From positions 558,001-622,000 of the forward strand of contig JADIYI010000002.1 of the NCBI GenBank assembly GCA_016705365.1: DNA of 64,000 nt, read 5' to 3'. A model generated the notes under the pieces. That model was given only the letters and a program-made list of their open reading frames with translations. It was not told the origin of the DNA and ran no database searches. Below, one piece after another: positions 8,923 through 21,017 of the stretch. Numbering within the stretch: position 1 is the first letter of the stretch; every line of letters begins with the position of its first letter. A program made the translations under genes and the position numbers. This stretch comes from Gammaproteobacteria bacterium (GTDB lineage Bacteria; Pseudomonadota; Gammaproteobacteria; Pseudomonadales; UBA5518).

Positions 8923-9504
8923 TCAGGTGTAATAGGCGTTGGTTCGTACGGAATGGTCGGTCACGTCGCGGATTCCCTTGAGGTCCGGAATCTGCTCGAG
9001 CAGCGAGCGCTCGACACCGTATTTCAGGGTTGCGTCGACCTGGCCACAACCCTGGCACCCACCCCCGAACTGCAACACCGCCACGCCGTCGTCGTCGAGT
9101 TCCACCAGGCGCACTTCGCCACCGTGCGCTGCAAGCTGGGGATTGACTTCGTTATACAAGATGTAATTGATCCGGTCCGACAGCGAGCTGTTGGCATTTA
9201 CCTGCGGCAGCTTGGCATTGGGCGCCTTTATGGTGAGTTGTCCGCCCATCTTGTCTTTTGAATAATCGACCAGAGCATCTTCGAGAAACGGCAGGCTACG
9301 GCCTTCGAACCAGGCCACAAAGCCCGCGTACTGGCGTTGCTCGTCATCGTCCTTCAAGTCCGCTTCGCGGCAGTAGGCGATGCAGGTTTCCGCCCTCGGA
9401 GTACCCGGATCATTGATGAAAACGCGAATTCCCTTGACCTCGGCATCCTGCTTCGACAACAGGCCGAGCAGGTATTCCTGCGCCGATTCGGTAATGGTGA
9501 TCAT
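8923..9504 (-). CDS. nfuA: Fe-S biogenesis scaffold/carrier protein NfuA
   Basis: Accepts and delivers [4Fe-4S] clusters to apoproteins. The 193-aa length fits NfuA (191 aa in E. coli). The N-terminal half is a degenerate A-type domain and the C-terminal Nfu domain carries the cluster-binding CXXC at residues 150-153 (GGGCQGCGQVD). The start at 9504 was chosen because the protein then begins MITITESA, aligning with the E. coli N-terminus; the open frame extends 35 codons further but through the promoter region. An IscR type-1-like operator lies 34 nt upstream. It is divergent from metH. Confidence 0.96.
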   Translation of the reverse strand: MITITESAQEYLLGLLSKQDAEVKGIRVFINDPGTPRAETCIAYCREADLKDDDEQRQYAGFVAWFEGRSLPFLEDALVDYSKDKMGGQLTIKAPNAKLPQVNANSSLSDRINYILYNEVNPQLAAHGGEVRLVELDDDGVAVLQFGGGCQGCGQVDATLKYGVERSLLEQIPDLKGIRDVTDHSVRTNAYYT

Positions 9505-9537
9505 GCAACGTATACCCTGCAGAACTGGAACAGTTGA

Positions 9538-9562
9538 ATATACTACTATTTTACTCAGGTAT
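9538..9562 (-). promoter_or_regulatory. Putative IscR type-1 operator in the nfuA promoter
   Basis: The 25 nt at 9538-9562, read on the plus strand, match the E. coli iscR-type site (ATA...TTTACTCGGGTAT form) at roughly 18 of 25 positions, including the whole ACTC-GGTAT half. It lies 34 nt upstream of the nfuA start, where IscR sites overlap promoters of Fe-S assembly genes. The TATATT/TAGTAT stretch within it could serve as -10. Position and sequence are seen; IscR binding is inferred. Confidence 0.6.
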
Positions 9563-9685
9563 TGGCGATATTCATGTTGCGGATTAGTCAATCTCAGCCG
9601 CGCCGTCACCCTGGTTTGCTAGTATTCCGCCTGCTCCACGCCCCGTTCAACGGTCCTTCAATCTCCCGCTTTTGTGCCAATTACC

Positions 9686-13407
<3,722 letters not shown>

Positions 13408-13411
<4 letters not shown>

Positions 13412-13653
13412 ACGAGCGCAGCGAAGACCCATCCTCACCCAGGCAACAGCCGCCACCAGTCACGTTCGGCACGCTGATACGCAGCGTGGCAGCGGCCGCC
13501 TTCGGTGTCCAGAGCAGCAAAAACAAGGAGCGCGATTTCAGTCATGGCAACTCCCGCCATTTCATCATCGCAGGAATACTGTTTGCGGCAGCGTTCGTGG
13601 CTACGGTAGCCCTGGTCGTATCACTGGTATTGCGAACCGCCGGTGCACATTGA
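13408..13653 (+). CDS. DUF2970 family small membrane protein
   Basis: Protein of 81 aa of unknown function, recognised by the FGVQSSKNKERDF block (about residues 32-44) followed by one hydrophobic helix (about 53-75), the DUF2970 layout. The start codon overlaps the metH stop by 4 nt (ATGA), so the two are very likely co-translated. Shine-Dalgarno-like GGAGG is found in the end of metH. A single-span inner membrane protein with a cytoplasmic N-terminus is predicted. No function is claimed. Confidence 0.85.
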
Positions 13654-13655
13654 TT

Positions 13656-13790
13656 TCAGTGACCGGAAATCCAGAACACCGCAGCCGCCACGGCGATCAC
13701 CACCAGCAGGACGGCGCCCAGAGCATCGGCGCGGCCGTCTGCCGCGCGCTCCGGATCGGAAACCGGTGCACTTTTAGTTTGACTGGACAT
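13656..13790 (-). CDS. Putative 44-residue single-span membrane protein
   Basis: Short open frame convergent with the DUF2970 gene (2 nt between stops). The predicted product starts MSSQTKSAPVSDPERAADG and continues with an Ala/Val-rich hydrophobic helix (about residues 25-41) ending ISGH. GGAG lies 10 nt upstream of the ATG. The layout, a charged soluble N-terminus followed by one membrane span, looks like a genuine small protein rather than random antisense, but no family is recognised and such a short frame can occur by chance. Confidence 0.45.
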   Translation of the reverse strand: MSSQTKSAPVSDPERAADGRADALGAVLLVVIAVAAAVFWISGH

Positions 13791-14045
13791 CGGCAGACTG
13801 CTCCATTTCGGGTGTTGATCAGACAGGTCGGGGGAATTCTAGCAGCACCGCAAACACGTACAGAAGCGCTCGACCGCGCACCGCGCGCATTATGACCAAA
13901 TATTCCTTGGTTAGTGAAAAACATTAGTTCTATGCACCCGATCGTTCTGCTAATGTGCGCCCACAGTCGATCAAGGACCGCATGAGCCGGCGCCTGCCTC
14001 TCCAGCGGGCCGCCAACACCCGATTCCCTGCATACCTGTAAGATC

Positions 14046-15716
14046 ATGTATCGTTACGATTCACTCGACCAATCAATGCTCGATGACCGCGTCGCGCAGT
14101 TTCGCGGCCAGACAGAGCGTTACCTCGACGGCGAACTCGCGGAAAACGAGTTCCGCCCGCTGCGCCTGCAGAACGGGCTGTATATACAGCGTCTCGCGCC
14201 GATGCTGCGCGTGGCGATACCTTACGGCATGCTCGAAAGCCGGCAACTGCGCAAGATCGCCCATATCGCCCGGAAATACGACAAGGGATATGCGCATTTC
14301 AGTACCCGCCAGAACGTCCAGTTCAACTGGCCGCGTCTCGAAGAGGTACCGGAGATACTCGCCGAACTTGCCAGCGTGCAGATGCACTCGATCCAGACCA
14401 GCGGCAACTGCATCCGCAATACGACCGCCGATCAGTTTTCCGGAGTGGCGCGCGATGAGATCGAGGATGCCCGCCCCTATTGTGAGTTGATCCGGCAATG
14501 GTCCACATTCCATCCCGAGTTTGCGTTTTTGCCCCGCAAGTTCAAGATTGCGGTGAACGGTTCACTGGCTGATCGGGCTGCGGTGCGCATCCATGATATC
14601 GGTCTGATTCTGGTAAAGGACCACAACGGGGCAATCGGCTTTGAAGTACTGGTGGGCGGTGGCCTCGGGCGCACACCGATAATCGGATCAACAATACGCG
14701 AGTTTCTGCCGGTCGCCGACTTGCTGTCCTATCTCGAAGCCATCGTGAGGATCTACAACCAGTACGGTCGGCGTGACAACCTCTTCAAGGCAAGGATCAA
14801 GATTCTTGTCAAGGCGCTGGGCGTGGAAGAGTTTCGTGCCCGGGTCGAACAGCAATGGGAATCGATCCGAACCCGCATGCCACCGCTGACACCCGCGCAG
14901 CTGGAACGCGCCAGGGCGTGTTTTGCCGCGCCCGCCTACGCGGCTCTGGACGACCAGCAGGCGGAGCAGGAACTGCGCAGGGAACGAGAGGCAAACCGCG
15001 CGTTCGATCGGTGGATGCAGCGCAATACTACCGCTCACCGGGTGCCCGGTTATGCCATCGTCACGCTATCCCTCAAGCCGGCTGGTATTGCCCCGGGAGA
15101 CGCAACGGATCGCCAGATGGATCTCATCGCGGACCTTGCCGATCGCTACTCCTTCGGCGAATTGCGGGTAACCCACGAACAAAACCTGGTACTTGCCGAC
15201 GTACCCAAGTCAAAGCTGCCCGAGTTGTGGGAAATCATTCGCAAGGCTGGCCTTGCCACGCCCAACATCGGTCTCCTGACCGACATCATCTGCTGCCCGG
15301 GCGGTGACTTCTGCTCACTGGCAAATGCCAAATCGATTCCTGTCGCGGAAGCGATACAGCGGCGTTTTGATGACCTCGACTATCTGCATGACCTCGGGGA
15401 CATCGACCTGAATATTTCCGGATGCATGAACGCTTGCGGTCATCATCACATCGGACAGATCGGCATTCTCGGCGTCGACAAGAAAGGAGCGGAGTTCTAC
15501 CAGGTGTCGCTCGGCGGCAATTCGGGCACCGATGCCTCGCTCGGCACCATACTCGGCCCATCGTTTGCGCAGGATGCCATTGCGGATGTCATCGCCGCTA
15601 TCCTCGGGGTATATGTCGCGCATCGGCACGCCACTGAAAGTTTTCTCGCAACCTACCGGCGTATCGGTATCGAGCCATTCAGGGAGGCCGCCTATGGCAA
15701 GGCTGATCAGGGATAA
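14046..15716 (+). CDS. cysI: Sulfite reductase haemoprotein (CysI type)
   Basis: Six-electron reduction of sulfite to sulfide for cysteine synthesis, using siroheme and a [4Fe-4S] cluster. The 556-aa protein shows two nitrite/sulfite reductase ferredoxin-like half-domains (STRQNVQFNW near 84; VTHEQNLVLAD in the second half) and the cluster ligands in CCPGGDFC (Cys417/Cys423) and GCMNACGHHH (Cys460/Cys464). It is followed, with a 23-nt overlap, by the DUF934 gene, the arrangement seen in pseudomonads where no flavoprotein CysJ is linked. The region upstream (13791-14045) includes an AT-rich stretch at about 13893-13935 that probably holds the promoter; no CysB site is asserted. Confidence 0.95.
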   Translation: MYRYDSLDQSMLDDRVAQFRGQTERYLDGELAENEFRPLRLQNGLYIQRLAPMLRVAIPYGMLESRQLRKIAHIARKYDKGYAHFSTRQNVQFNWPRLEEVPEILAELASVQMHSIQTSGNCIRNTTADQFSGVARDEIEDARPYCELIRQWSTFHPEFAFLPRKFKIAVNGSLADRAAVRIHDIGLILVKDHNGAIGFEVLVGGGLGRTPIIGSTIREFLPVADLLSYLEAIVRIYNQYGRRDNLFKARIKILVKALGVEEFRARVEQQWESIRTRMPPLTPAQLERARACFAAPAYAALDDQQAEQELRREREANRAFDRWMQRNTTAHRVPGYAIVTLSLKPAGIAPGDATDRQMDLIADLADRYSFGELRVTHEQNLVLADVPKSKLPELWEIIRKAGLATPNIGLLTDIICCPGGDFCSLANAKSIPVAEAIQRRFDDLDYLHDLGDIDLNISGCMNACGHHHIGQIGILGVDKKGAEFYQVSLGGNSGTDASLGTILGPSFAQDAIADVIAAILGVYVAHRHATESFLATYRRIGIEPFREAAYGKADQG

Positions 15717-16188
15717 CCGCATCATTGTCGATGACTGGGTGCTGGTCATGCCCGAGCAGGCAGGAGCAGAGCTTGCACCGGGCAAGCTTGTATTCCCGTT
15801 GGCTGTATGGCTCGAGCGGCAGGCTGAACTGCTCGTCCGCGACGGGCCCCTGGCAGTGTGGCTCGATTCCGACCAACATCCCGAGGCCATTGCGGATATC
15901 TTGCCGCACTTGTCCATGGTAGCGATAAATTTCCCGGTTTTCAGCGATGGCCGAGGGTATTCGAGTGCACGAATCCTGCGTGAGCAGTACGGCTTTGGCG
16001 GCGAACTGCGCGCCATCGGAGACGTGCTGCGCGACCAGTTGTTCCTGATGCGCCGTTGTGGCTTCGACAGTTTTCAGTTGCGCGCCGACCGGGATCCGGA
16101 GCAGGCTCTTGCCAGCCTCGCGGATTTTCGCCATGCCTACCAGTTCTGTACCATGGATCCAGGCACGCCGCTGCTGCAACGGGGCTGA
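15694..16188 (+). CDS. DUF934 family protein linked to sulfite reduction
   Basis: The 164-aa protein belongs to DUF934, small proteins nearly always encoded next to CysI and thought to act in assimilatory sulfite reduction. Visible family features are LAVWLDSDQHPE and FPVFSDGRGYSSARILR (about 85-101) and a C-terminal FRHAYQ. The start at 15694, inside the end of cysI, is preceded by AGGGAGG. The overlap of 23 nt makes translational coupling with cysI likely. A biochemical role is not established from sequence. Confidence 0.9.
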   Translation: MARLIRDNRIIVDDWVLVMPEQAGAELAPGKLVFPLAVWLERQAELLVRDGPLAVWLDSDQHPEAIADILPHLSMVAINFPVFSDGRGYSSARILREQYGFGGELRAIGDVLRDQLFLMRRCGFDSFQLRADRDPEQALASLADFRHAYQFCTMDPGTPLLQRG

Positions 16189-16200
16189 TTCCCGGCAAGC

Positions 16201-16209
16201 TGGTATACT
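16201..16209 (+). promoter_or_regulatory. Extended -10 promoter element
   Basis: TG-G-TATACT lies 35 nt upstream of the small conserved gene at 16244. No good -35 is visible, which is tolerated with an extended -10. It would separate this gene from the cysI operon. Confidence 0.45.
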
Positions 16210-16243
16210 CTCGCTCATTCGTCCACTCAGGACCCTGCCGAAA

Positions 16244-16516
16244 ATGTCCAGACCGACCGCATCCGAAATGAGCACGGCGCTGCAGGAGGCGGCGCGCATG
16301 CGCGAACAGCAGCAGGATCCGCACTTCATTGCCAAAGCCTTGCTCAATTCCCATGTCCGCATTGGCCAGCTCGAGCGGGTGCGGGATGCGGTCAGGCATT
16401 ACCTGCATTCGGGCCTCGCCCCGCACGAGCACTCGGTGCTCGAACGGGCTCTGGCCGAAGCGGAGCGCGCCGATCGCGTAAGCGGGGAGACTGCGCCGGG
16501 CTTCGGGCTGGAATGA
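16244..16516 (+). CDS. Conserved small helical protein of unknown function
   Basis: The 90-aa protein is mostly alpha-helical and charged, with DPHFIAKALLNSHVRIGQLE (about residues 26-45) and HYLHSGLAPHEHSVLERAL, ending GFGLE. I recognise similar short proteins in other gammaproteobacteria but no named family or function. No membrane span or signal is present, so it is probably cytoplasmic. Start at 16244 follows an extended -10 element; a second ATG at 16268 is a weaker choice. The antiporter gene starts 65 nt downstream. Confidence 0.7.
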   Translation: MSRPTASEMSTALQEAARMREQQQDPHFIAKALLNSHVRIGQLERVRDAVRHYLHSGLAPHEHSVLERALAEAERADRVSGETAPGFGLE

Positions 16517-16581
16517 AACCACTGCCCCGGGGATCGGCGTCGCGTAGCGCTGATACGATCTGAATCGAGGGCCCTCCGCTG

Positions 16582-17751
16582 ATGGACCAGTCACCGGTCA
16601 CTTTCTCCTTTTTCCTGATCTTCAGCGGGGCGGCCGTGCTTGCGTCCGCTGCGCTCTACACGCGCCAACCCTTGCTCATCGCCTATATCGTGCTTGGCGC
16701 ATTGATCGGCCCCTATGGCATGGCACTGGTCACCGATCTCAGCCTGCTGCAGGATATCGCGCATATAGGAATCATCTTCCTGCTTTTCCTGCTCGGGCTG
16801 GATATGCAGCCGCAGGCGTTGCTCACCACGGTGCGCAAATCGACGCTCGTTGCGCTGCTCAGTTCGCTGGTGTTTGCGCTGCTCGGAGCCGGCGTGGCCC
16901 ATGTCTTCGGCTTCAGCACCCTCGAGGCCCTGATAATCGGCCTGGCCATGATGTTCTCCAGCACCATCATCGGCATAAAGCTCTTGCCGACCACGGTGCT
17001 GCATCACCGCCATACCGGCGAACTGATGGTTGGCGTGCTGCTGCTTCAGGACATGATCGCGATCCTCGTGCTGGTCATGCTGATGGGCAGTCGCAAGGGT
17101 GAATTCGAGGTCAGTGCCGCACTGGGCGCCCTGCTGGCACTGCCGCTCCTGATCGCCGTTTCCGTGGCACTGGTCAAGCTGGTTCTGGTGCGCCTGATCC
17201 AGCGTTTCGACCGCTTCCACGAGTACATCTTCCTGTTGGCGATCGGCTGGTGCCTGGGACTGGCCGAGTTGGCCGGAGCACTCAAGCTGTCACCTGAAAT
17301 AGGCGCTTTTGTTGCCGGTGTGTCGATCGCCTCCAGCCCCATCAGCCAGTACATCGCGGTGAGTCTCAAACCGTTGCGCGACTTCTTCCTGGTGCTGTTT
17401 TTCTTTTCCCTCGGCGCGAGTTTCGATCTCGGCGTGCTCCGATCGATCTACGCGGCGGCGGCGCTGCTGTCGCTGCTTGTCCTGGTCGTCAAACCGCTGG
17501 TGTTCCGCTTCCTGCTCGGGCGCCTGAGCGAAACTCCCGCGCTCGCCTGGGATGTTGGTCTGCGCCTCGGACAGAACAGCGAGTTCTCGCTGCTGATTGC
17601 CTACCTGGCAGCCGGCTTTGCGCTGATCGGCAAGGAAGCCTCGCATCTGATCCAGGCGACGGCAATTATCACCTTCATCATCTCGTCTTATATAGTAGTG
17701 CTGAACTGCCCCAACCCGATTGCGATATCCGATCGCCTGCGTCGTGACTGA
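16582..17751 (+). CDS. CPA2-family cation:proton antiporter (KefB/RosB-like)
   Basis: Inner membrane antiporter exchanging K+ or Na+ for H+. The 389-aa protein is almost wholly hydrophobic with about 12 predicted helices. Family motifs are the LGALIGPYG segment (about 38-46), IIFLLFLLGLDM (63-74) and the SSTIIG helix-5 core. It stops after the membrane domain: no TrkA-N nucleotide-binding regulatory domain follows, unlike full KefB/KefC (about 600 aa), so it should not be regulated through glutathione/NAD in that way unless a partner subunit exists elsewhere. Ion specificity cannot be stated. Confidence 0.88.
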   Translation: MDQSPVTFSFFLIFSGAAVLASAALYTRQPLLIAYIVLGALIGPYGMALVTDLSLLQDIAHIGIIFLLFLLGLDMQPQALLTTVRKSTLVALLSSLVFALLGAGVAHVFGFSTLEALIIGLAMMFSSTIIGIKLLPTTVLHHRHTGELMVGVLLLQDMIAILVLVMLMGSRKGEFEVSAALGALLALPLLIAVSVALVKLVLVRLIQRFDRFHEYIFLLAIGWCLGLAELAGALKLSPEIGAFVAGVSIASSPISQYIAVSLKPLRDFFLVLFFFSLGASFDLGVLRSIYAAAALLSLLVLVVKPLVFRFLLGRLSETPALAWDVGLRLGQNSEFSLLIAYLAAGFALIGKEASHLIQATAIITFIISSYIVVLNCPNPIAISDRLRRD

Positions 17752-17871
17752 GCAATGCACTGCACGCATTTCATCAAATTTTCATGATCTCCGGGCTTGA
17801 TATTTCGGTTGAGCGACCGCACTATCCGCGCCCACTCGATATCCCGGCAACCCTGGAGGGACAGACCAAAA

Positions 17872-19788
17872 TTGAAAAGTAACGGCAAACCGAACTGGAC
17901 CCCGGCAGATTCTGCCGAACTCTATGGCATCAAGAATTGGGGCGCGGGGTATTTCGATCTCGCGGAAGACGGCGCCGTAACGATCAATGTGACCGTAAAT
18001 GGCACGCGGGCCAGCGTCAGCATTCCCGACATCATCGTCGGCATGCAACAGCGCGGGCTGCAAATGCCGGTTTTGCTGCGGGTGGAAAACCTGCTCGACT
18101 CGCAGATCACCTTGCTGAACGAGGCCTTTGCACGCGCGATTGCCCAGGCGGGATACAAAGGCGTTTTTCGCGGCGTGTTCCCGATTAAGGTAAACCAGCA
18201 GTGCCAGGTAATCGAGGAGATTGCCCGCTTCGGTGCTAGTTACGGTCACGGCCTCGAGGCCGGCAGCAAGGCGGAACTGCTGATCGCGCTGGCAAGCCTC
18301 GACCCGGACTCGAGTCACATCATCTGCAATGGCTACAAGGACGAGGAGTTCATCACGCTGGGCCTGCAGGCACTGAAGCTCGGCTTCCGCTGCACCTTCG
18401 TGATCGAGACACCCGCCGAGTTGCCGATCATCCTCGAATGCAGCAAGCGCCTCGGCGTGAAGCCCATACTGGGTTTGCGGGTGAAACTCGTTTCAAAGGT
18501 GAGCGGCTACTGGAACGAAAGCAGCGGCGATCGCAGCATATTCGGGCTTACGACCTCGCAGATCGTGGAAACAGTCGACATGCTGCGCGAGCACGGCATG
18601 CTCGATTGCCTGCAGTTGCTGCACTACCACCTCGGCTCGCAGATTCCCAACATCCGTGACATCCGCAGTGGCGTGCTCGAAGCCTGCCGCTTCTATGTCG
18701 ATCTGGTCAAGGAAGGCGCGGCGCTCGGCTTTCTCGATCTCGGCGGTGGCCTTGCCGTCGACTATGACGGCTCGCAGAGCAACTACGAATACAGCAAGAA
18801 CTACTCGCTCGACGAATATTGCTGCGACATCGTCGAGTCGATCATGAGCACGCTGGACCCGGAAGGCATCACGCATCCGGCCATCGTCACCGAGTCCGGA
18901 CGCGCCACGGTTGCCTATTCCTCCATCCTGGTTTTCAACATTCTCGACGTGACACGCTTCGAGTCGGGAAATCTGCCGGAGACAATCGACCCGGGCGAAC
19001 ACGAGTTGATACGCAACATGGCCGAAGCGCTGAACGCGGTCAATGCCAAGAGTCTTCAGGAGTGCTTCAACGACGCGGTTTACTATCGCGACGAGATACG
19101 CGATCTGTTCAAGCGCGGACAGATCCGGCTGCGCTCCCTGGCACTGTCGGAAAAACTGTTCCTCGAAACCGTGCGCGCGATCGTGCGCGAAACCGAGGGC
19201 GCCAAGCGCCTGCCTCCCGGTCTCGACGGTCTCGCGGACTCCCTCTCGGACATCTACTACGGAAATTTCTCGGTATTCCAGTCCTTGCCCGATGTGTGGG
19301 CGATCGAGCAGGTGTTTCCGATCATGCCGCTTCATCGCCACCGGGAACAACCCACGCGCCAGGCCATCATTGCAGACATCACCTGCGATTCGGACGGCAA
19401 GATCGATCGCTTCATCGACCCGCGTGGCCTGCGCAAGACACTGCCCGTACACCCGCTCGAGGACAACGAGCAGTACTATTTCGGCGTGTTCCTGGTCGGT
19501 GCATATCAGGAGACGCTCGGAGATCTGCACAACCTCATGGGTGACACCAATGTGGTCAGCGTACGCATCGACGAGGACGGAAGTTTCGATTTTGTCCGCG
19601 AAATGAGCGGAGACAGCATCGCCGATGTGTTGAGCTACGTCGAATACCAGCCGCAGCAACTGCTCGAGCAATTCCGCCGCACCGCCGAACGCGCCGTACG
19701 CAGCGGGCGCATTGCGCCTTCCGAGCGCCAGAACCTGCTCGAGTTGTTCAGCGCGAGTTTGCGCGGCTACACCTATTACGAACATTGA
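17872..19788 (+). CDS. speA: Biosynthetic arginine decarboxylase
   Basis: PLP enzyme converting arginine to agmatine, the entry to putrescine. The 638-aa length matches pseudomonad SpeA (about 636). The PLP lysine is K106 in GVFPIKVNQQ, and the fold-III decarboxylase blocks LDLGGGLAVDYDGS and the C-terminal SDGKIDRFIDPRG are present. The start is taken as TTG at 17872 because GGAGGG lies 11 nt upstream and the protein then aligns with known N-termini; the frame stays open to 17797 without a ribosome site. It heads a three-gene set with carboxynorspermidine synthase (13 nt downstream) and nspC. Agmatine-to-putrescine genes are not in the window. Confidence 0.95.
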   Translation: MKSNGKPNWTPADSAELYGIKNWGAGYFDLAEDGAVTINVTVNGTRASVSIPDIIVGMQQRGLQMPVLLRVENLLDSQITLLNEAFARAIAQAGYKGVFRGVFPIKVNQQCQVIEEIARFGASYGHGLEAGSKAELLIALASLDPDSSHIICNGYKDEEFITLGLQALKLGFRCTFVIETPAELPIILECSKRLGVKPILGLRVKLVSKVSGYWNESSGDRSIFGLTTSQIVETVDMLREHGMLDCLQLLHYHLGSQIPNIRDIRSGVLEACRFYVDLVKEGAALGFLDLGGGLAVDYDGSQSNYEYSKNYSLDEYCCDIVESIMSTLDPEGITHPAIVTESGRATVAYSSILVFNILDVTRFESGNLPETIDPGEHELIRNMAEALNAVNAKSLQECFNDAVYYRDEIRDLFKRGQIRLRSLALSEKLFLETVRAIVRETEGAKRLPPGLDGLADSLSDIYYGNFSVFQSLPDVWAIEQVFPIMPLHRHREQPTRQAIIADITCDSDGKIDRFIDPRGLRKTLPVHPLEDNEQYYFGVFLVGAYQETLGDLHNLMGDTNVVSVRIDEDGSFDFVREMSGDSIADVLSYVEYQPQQLLEQFRRTAERAVRSGRIAPSERQNLLELFSASLRGYTYYEH

Positions 19789-19801
19789 GAGGAGACGAGC
19801 C

Positions 19802-20995
19802 ATGGCCAGAGTACTGATCGTGGGAGCCGGTGGCGTCGGGCAGGTCGTGGCGCACAAGTGCGCGCAGGTTCCGGAGGTGTTTTCGGAGATCGTTCTTGCG
19901 AGCCGTACCGAGAAAAAATGCCGGCAGATCGCAGCCCAGATAAAACGTCCGATACAGACTGCCCAGGTCGATGCCAACGATGTTGCACAGATGGGCGCAC
20001 TGCTCGCGCGGGTCAAGCCCGACCTGGTGATCAATGTCGCGCTTCCGTACCAGGATCTGCCGATCATGGATGCCTGTCTCGAGGCGGGCGTGGATTATCT
20101 CGATACCGCAAACTATGAGCCGCCGGATGAGGCCAAGTTCGAATACAAGTGGCAGTGGGCCTACCACGAGCGCTTCCGTGATCGTGGCCTCATGGCGTTG
20201 CTCGGCAGCGGCTTCGATCCGGGCGTGACCAATGTGTTCACGGCCTGGCTGCACAAGCACGAGTTCGATGAGATCGATGAACTCGATATCATCGATTGCA
20301 ATGCCGGCGATCATGGCCAGCCGTTTGCGACCAATTTCAATCCCGAAATCAATATCCGGGAAGTCACGGCACGCGGAAAATACTGGGATGAAGGCGATTG
20401 GCAGAGTACTGACCCGCTATCGGTGAGCCGGCTGTTCGATTTCCCCGAAGGCATCGGTCCGAAGAAAATTTACCTGATGTACCACGAGGAACTCGAGTCC
20501 CTGGTCAAGCATTTTCCCGGGGTGCGGCGTGCTCGCTTCTGGATGACCTTTTCCGACAACTACCTGAATCATCTGCAGGTGCTGGGCAATGTCGGCATGA
20601 CGCGCATCGACCCGGTGATGTTTCAGGGCCAGGAGATCGTGCCGTTGCAGTTCCTCAAGGCACTGCTGCCGGATCCCTCGAGTCTCGGACCGCTGACCAA
20701 GGGACGCACCTGCATTGGCTGCCTGGCGCGCGGCACCAGGAACGGCAAACCCAAGACGATGTTCCTCTACAACATCTGCGATCACGAGGCCTGTTACCGC
20801 GAAGTGCAGTCCCAGGCGATCTCCTACACGACCGGAGTACCGGCCATGATCGGCGCCAAGATGATGCTGACCGGCAAGTGGCAGGGCAAGGGCGTGTTCA
20901 ACATGGAACAGCTCGACCCGGACCCGTACATGGAGGCATTGGCGATGCACGGCCTGCCGTGGCAGCTGATACAGCTCGATCAGGGTCTGGACTGA
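19802..20995 (+). CDS. Carboxynorspermidine/carboxyspermidine synthase (saccharopine dehydrogenase-like)
   Basis: Reductively condenses aspartate semialdehyde with putrescine or diaminopropane to carboxyspermidine or carboxynorspermidine. The 397-aa protein opens with a Rossmann motif GAGGVGQVVAHKC (about residues 8-20) and carries GSGFDPGVTNVF and IDCNAGDHGQP, typical of this branch of the saccharopine dehydrogenase family. The ATG at 19802 follows GAGGAG. It lies 13 nt after speA and 22 nt before nspC, which supports the polyamine role over a lysine-pathway role. Confidence 0.92.
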   Translation: MARVLIVGAGGVGQVVAHKCAQVPEVFSEIVLASRTEKKCRQIAAQIKRPIQTAQVDANDVAQMGALLARVKPDLVINVALPYQDLPIMDACLEAGVDYLDTANYEPPDEAKFEYKWQWAYHERFRDRGLMALLGSGFDPGVTNVFTAWLHKHEFDEIDELDIIDCNAGDHGQPFATNFNPEINIREVTARGKYWDEGDWQSTDPLSVSRLFDFPEGIGPKKIYLMYHEELESLVKHFPGVRRARFWMTFSDNYLNHLQVLGNVGMTRIDPVMFQGQEIVPLQFLKALLPDPSSLGPLTKGRTCIGCLARGTRNGKPKTMFLYNICDHEACYREVQSQAISYTTGVPAMIGAKMMLTGKWQGKGVFNMEQLDPDPYMEALAMHGLPWQLIQLDQGLD

Positions 20996-21017
20996 ACCCC
21001 GGCAAAGGCCCTGAACG

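Noticed and set aside
13697..14047. 116-codon minus-strand frame upstream of cysI
   Set aside because: Runs through the probable cysI promoter; the 44-codon frame at 13656-13790 is the more protein-like one.
18493..20067. 524-codon minus-strand frame across speA and the next gene
   Set aside because: Shadow of two confidently identified genes; no family resemblance.
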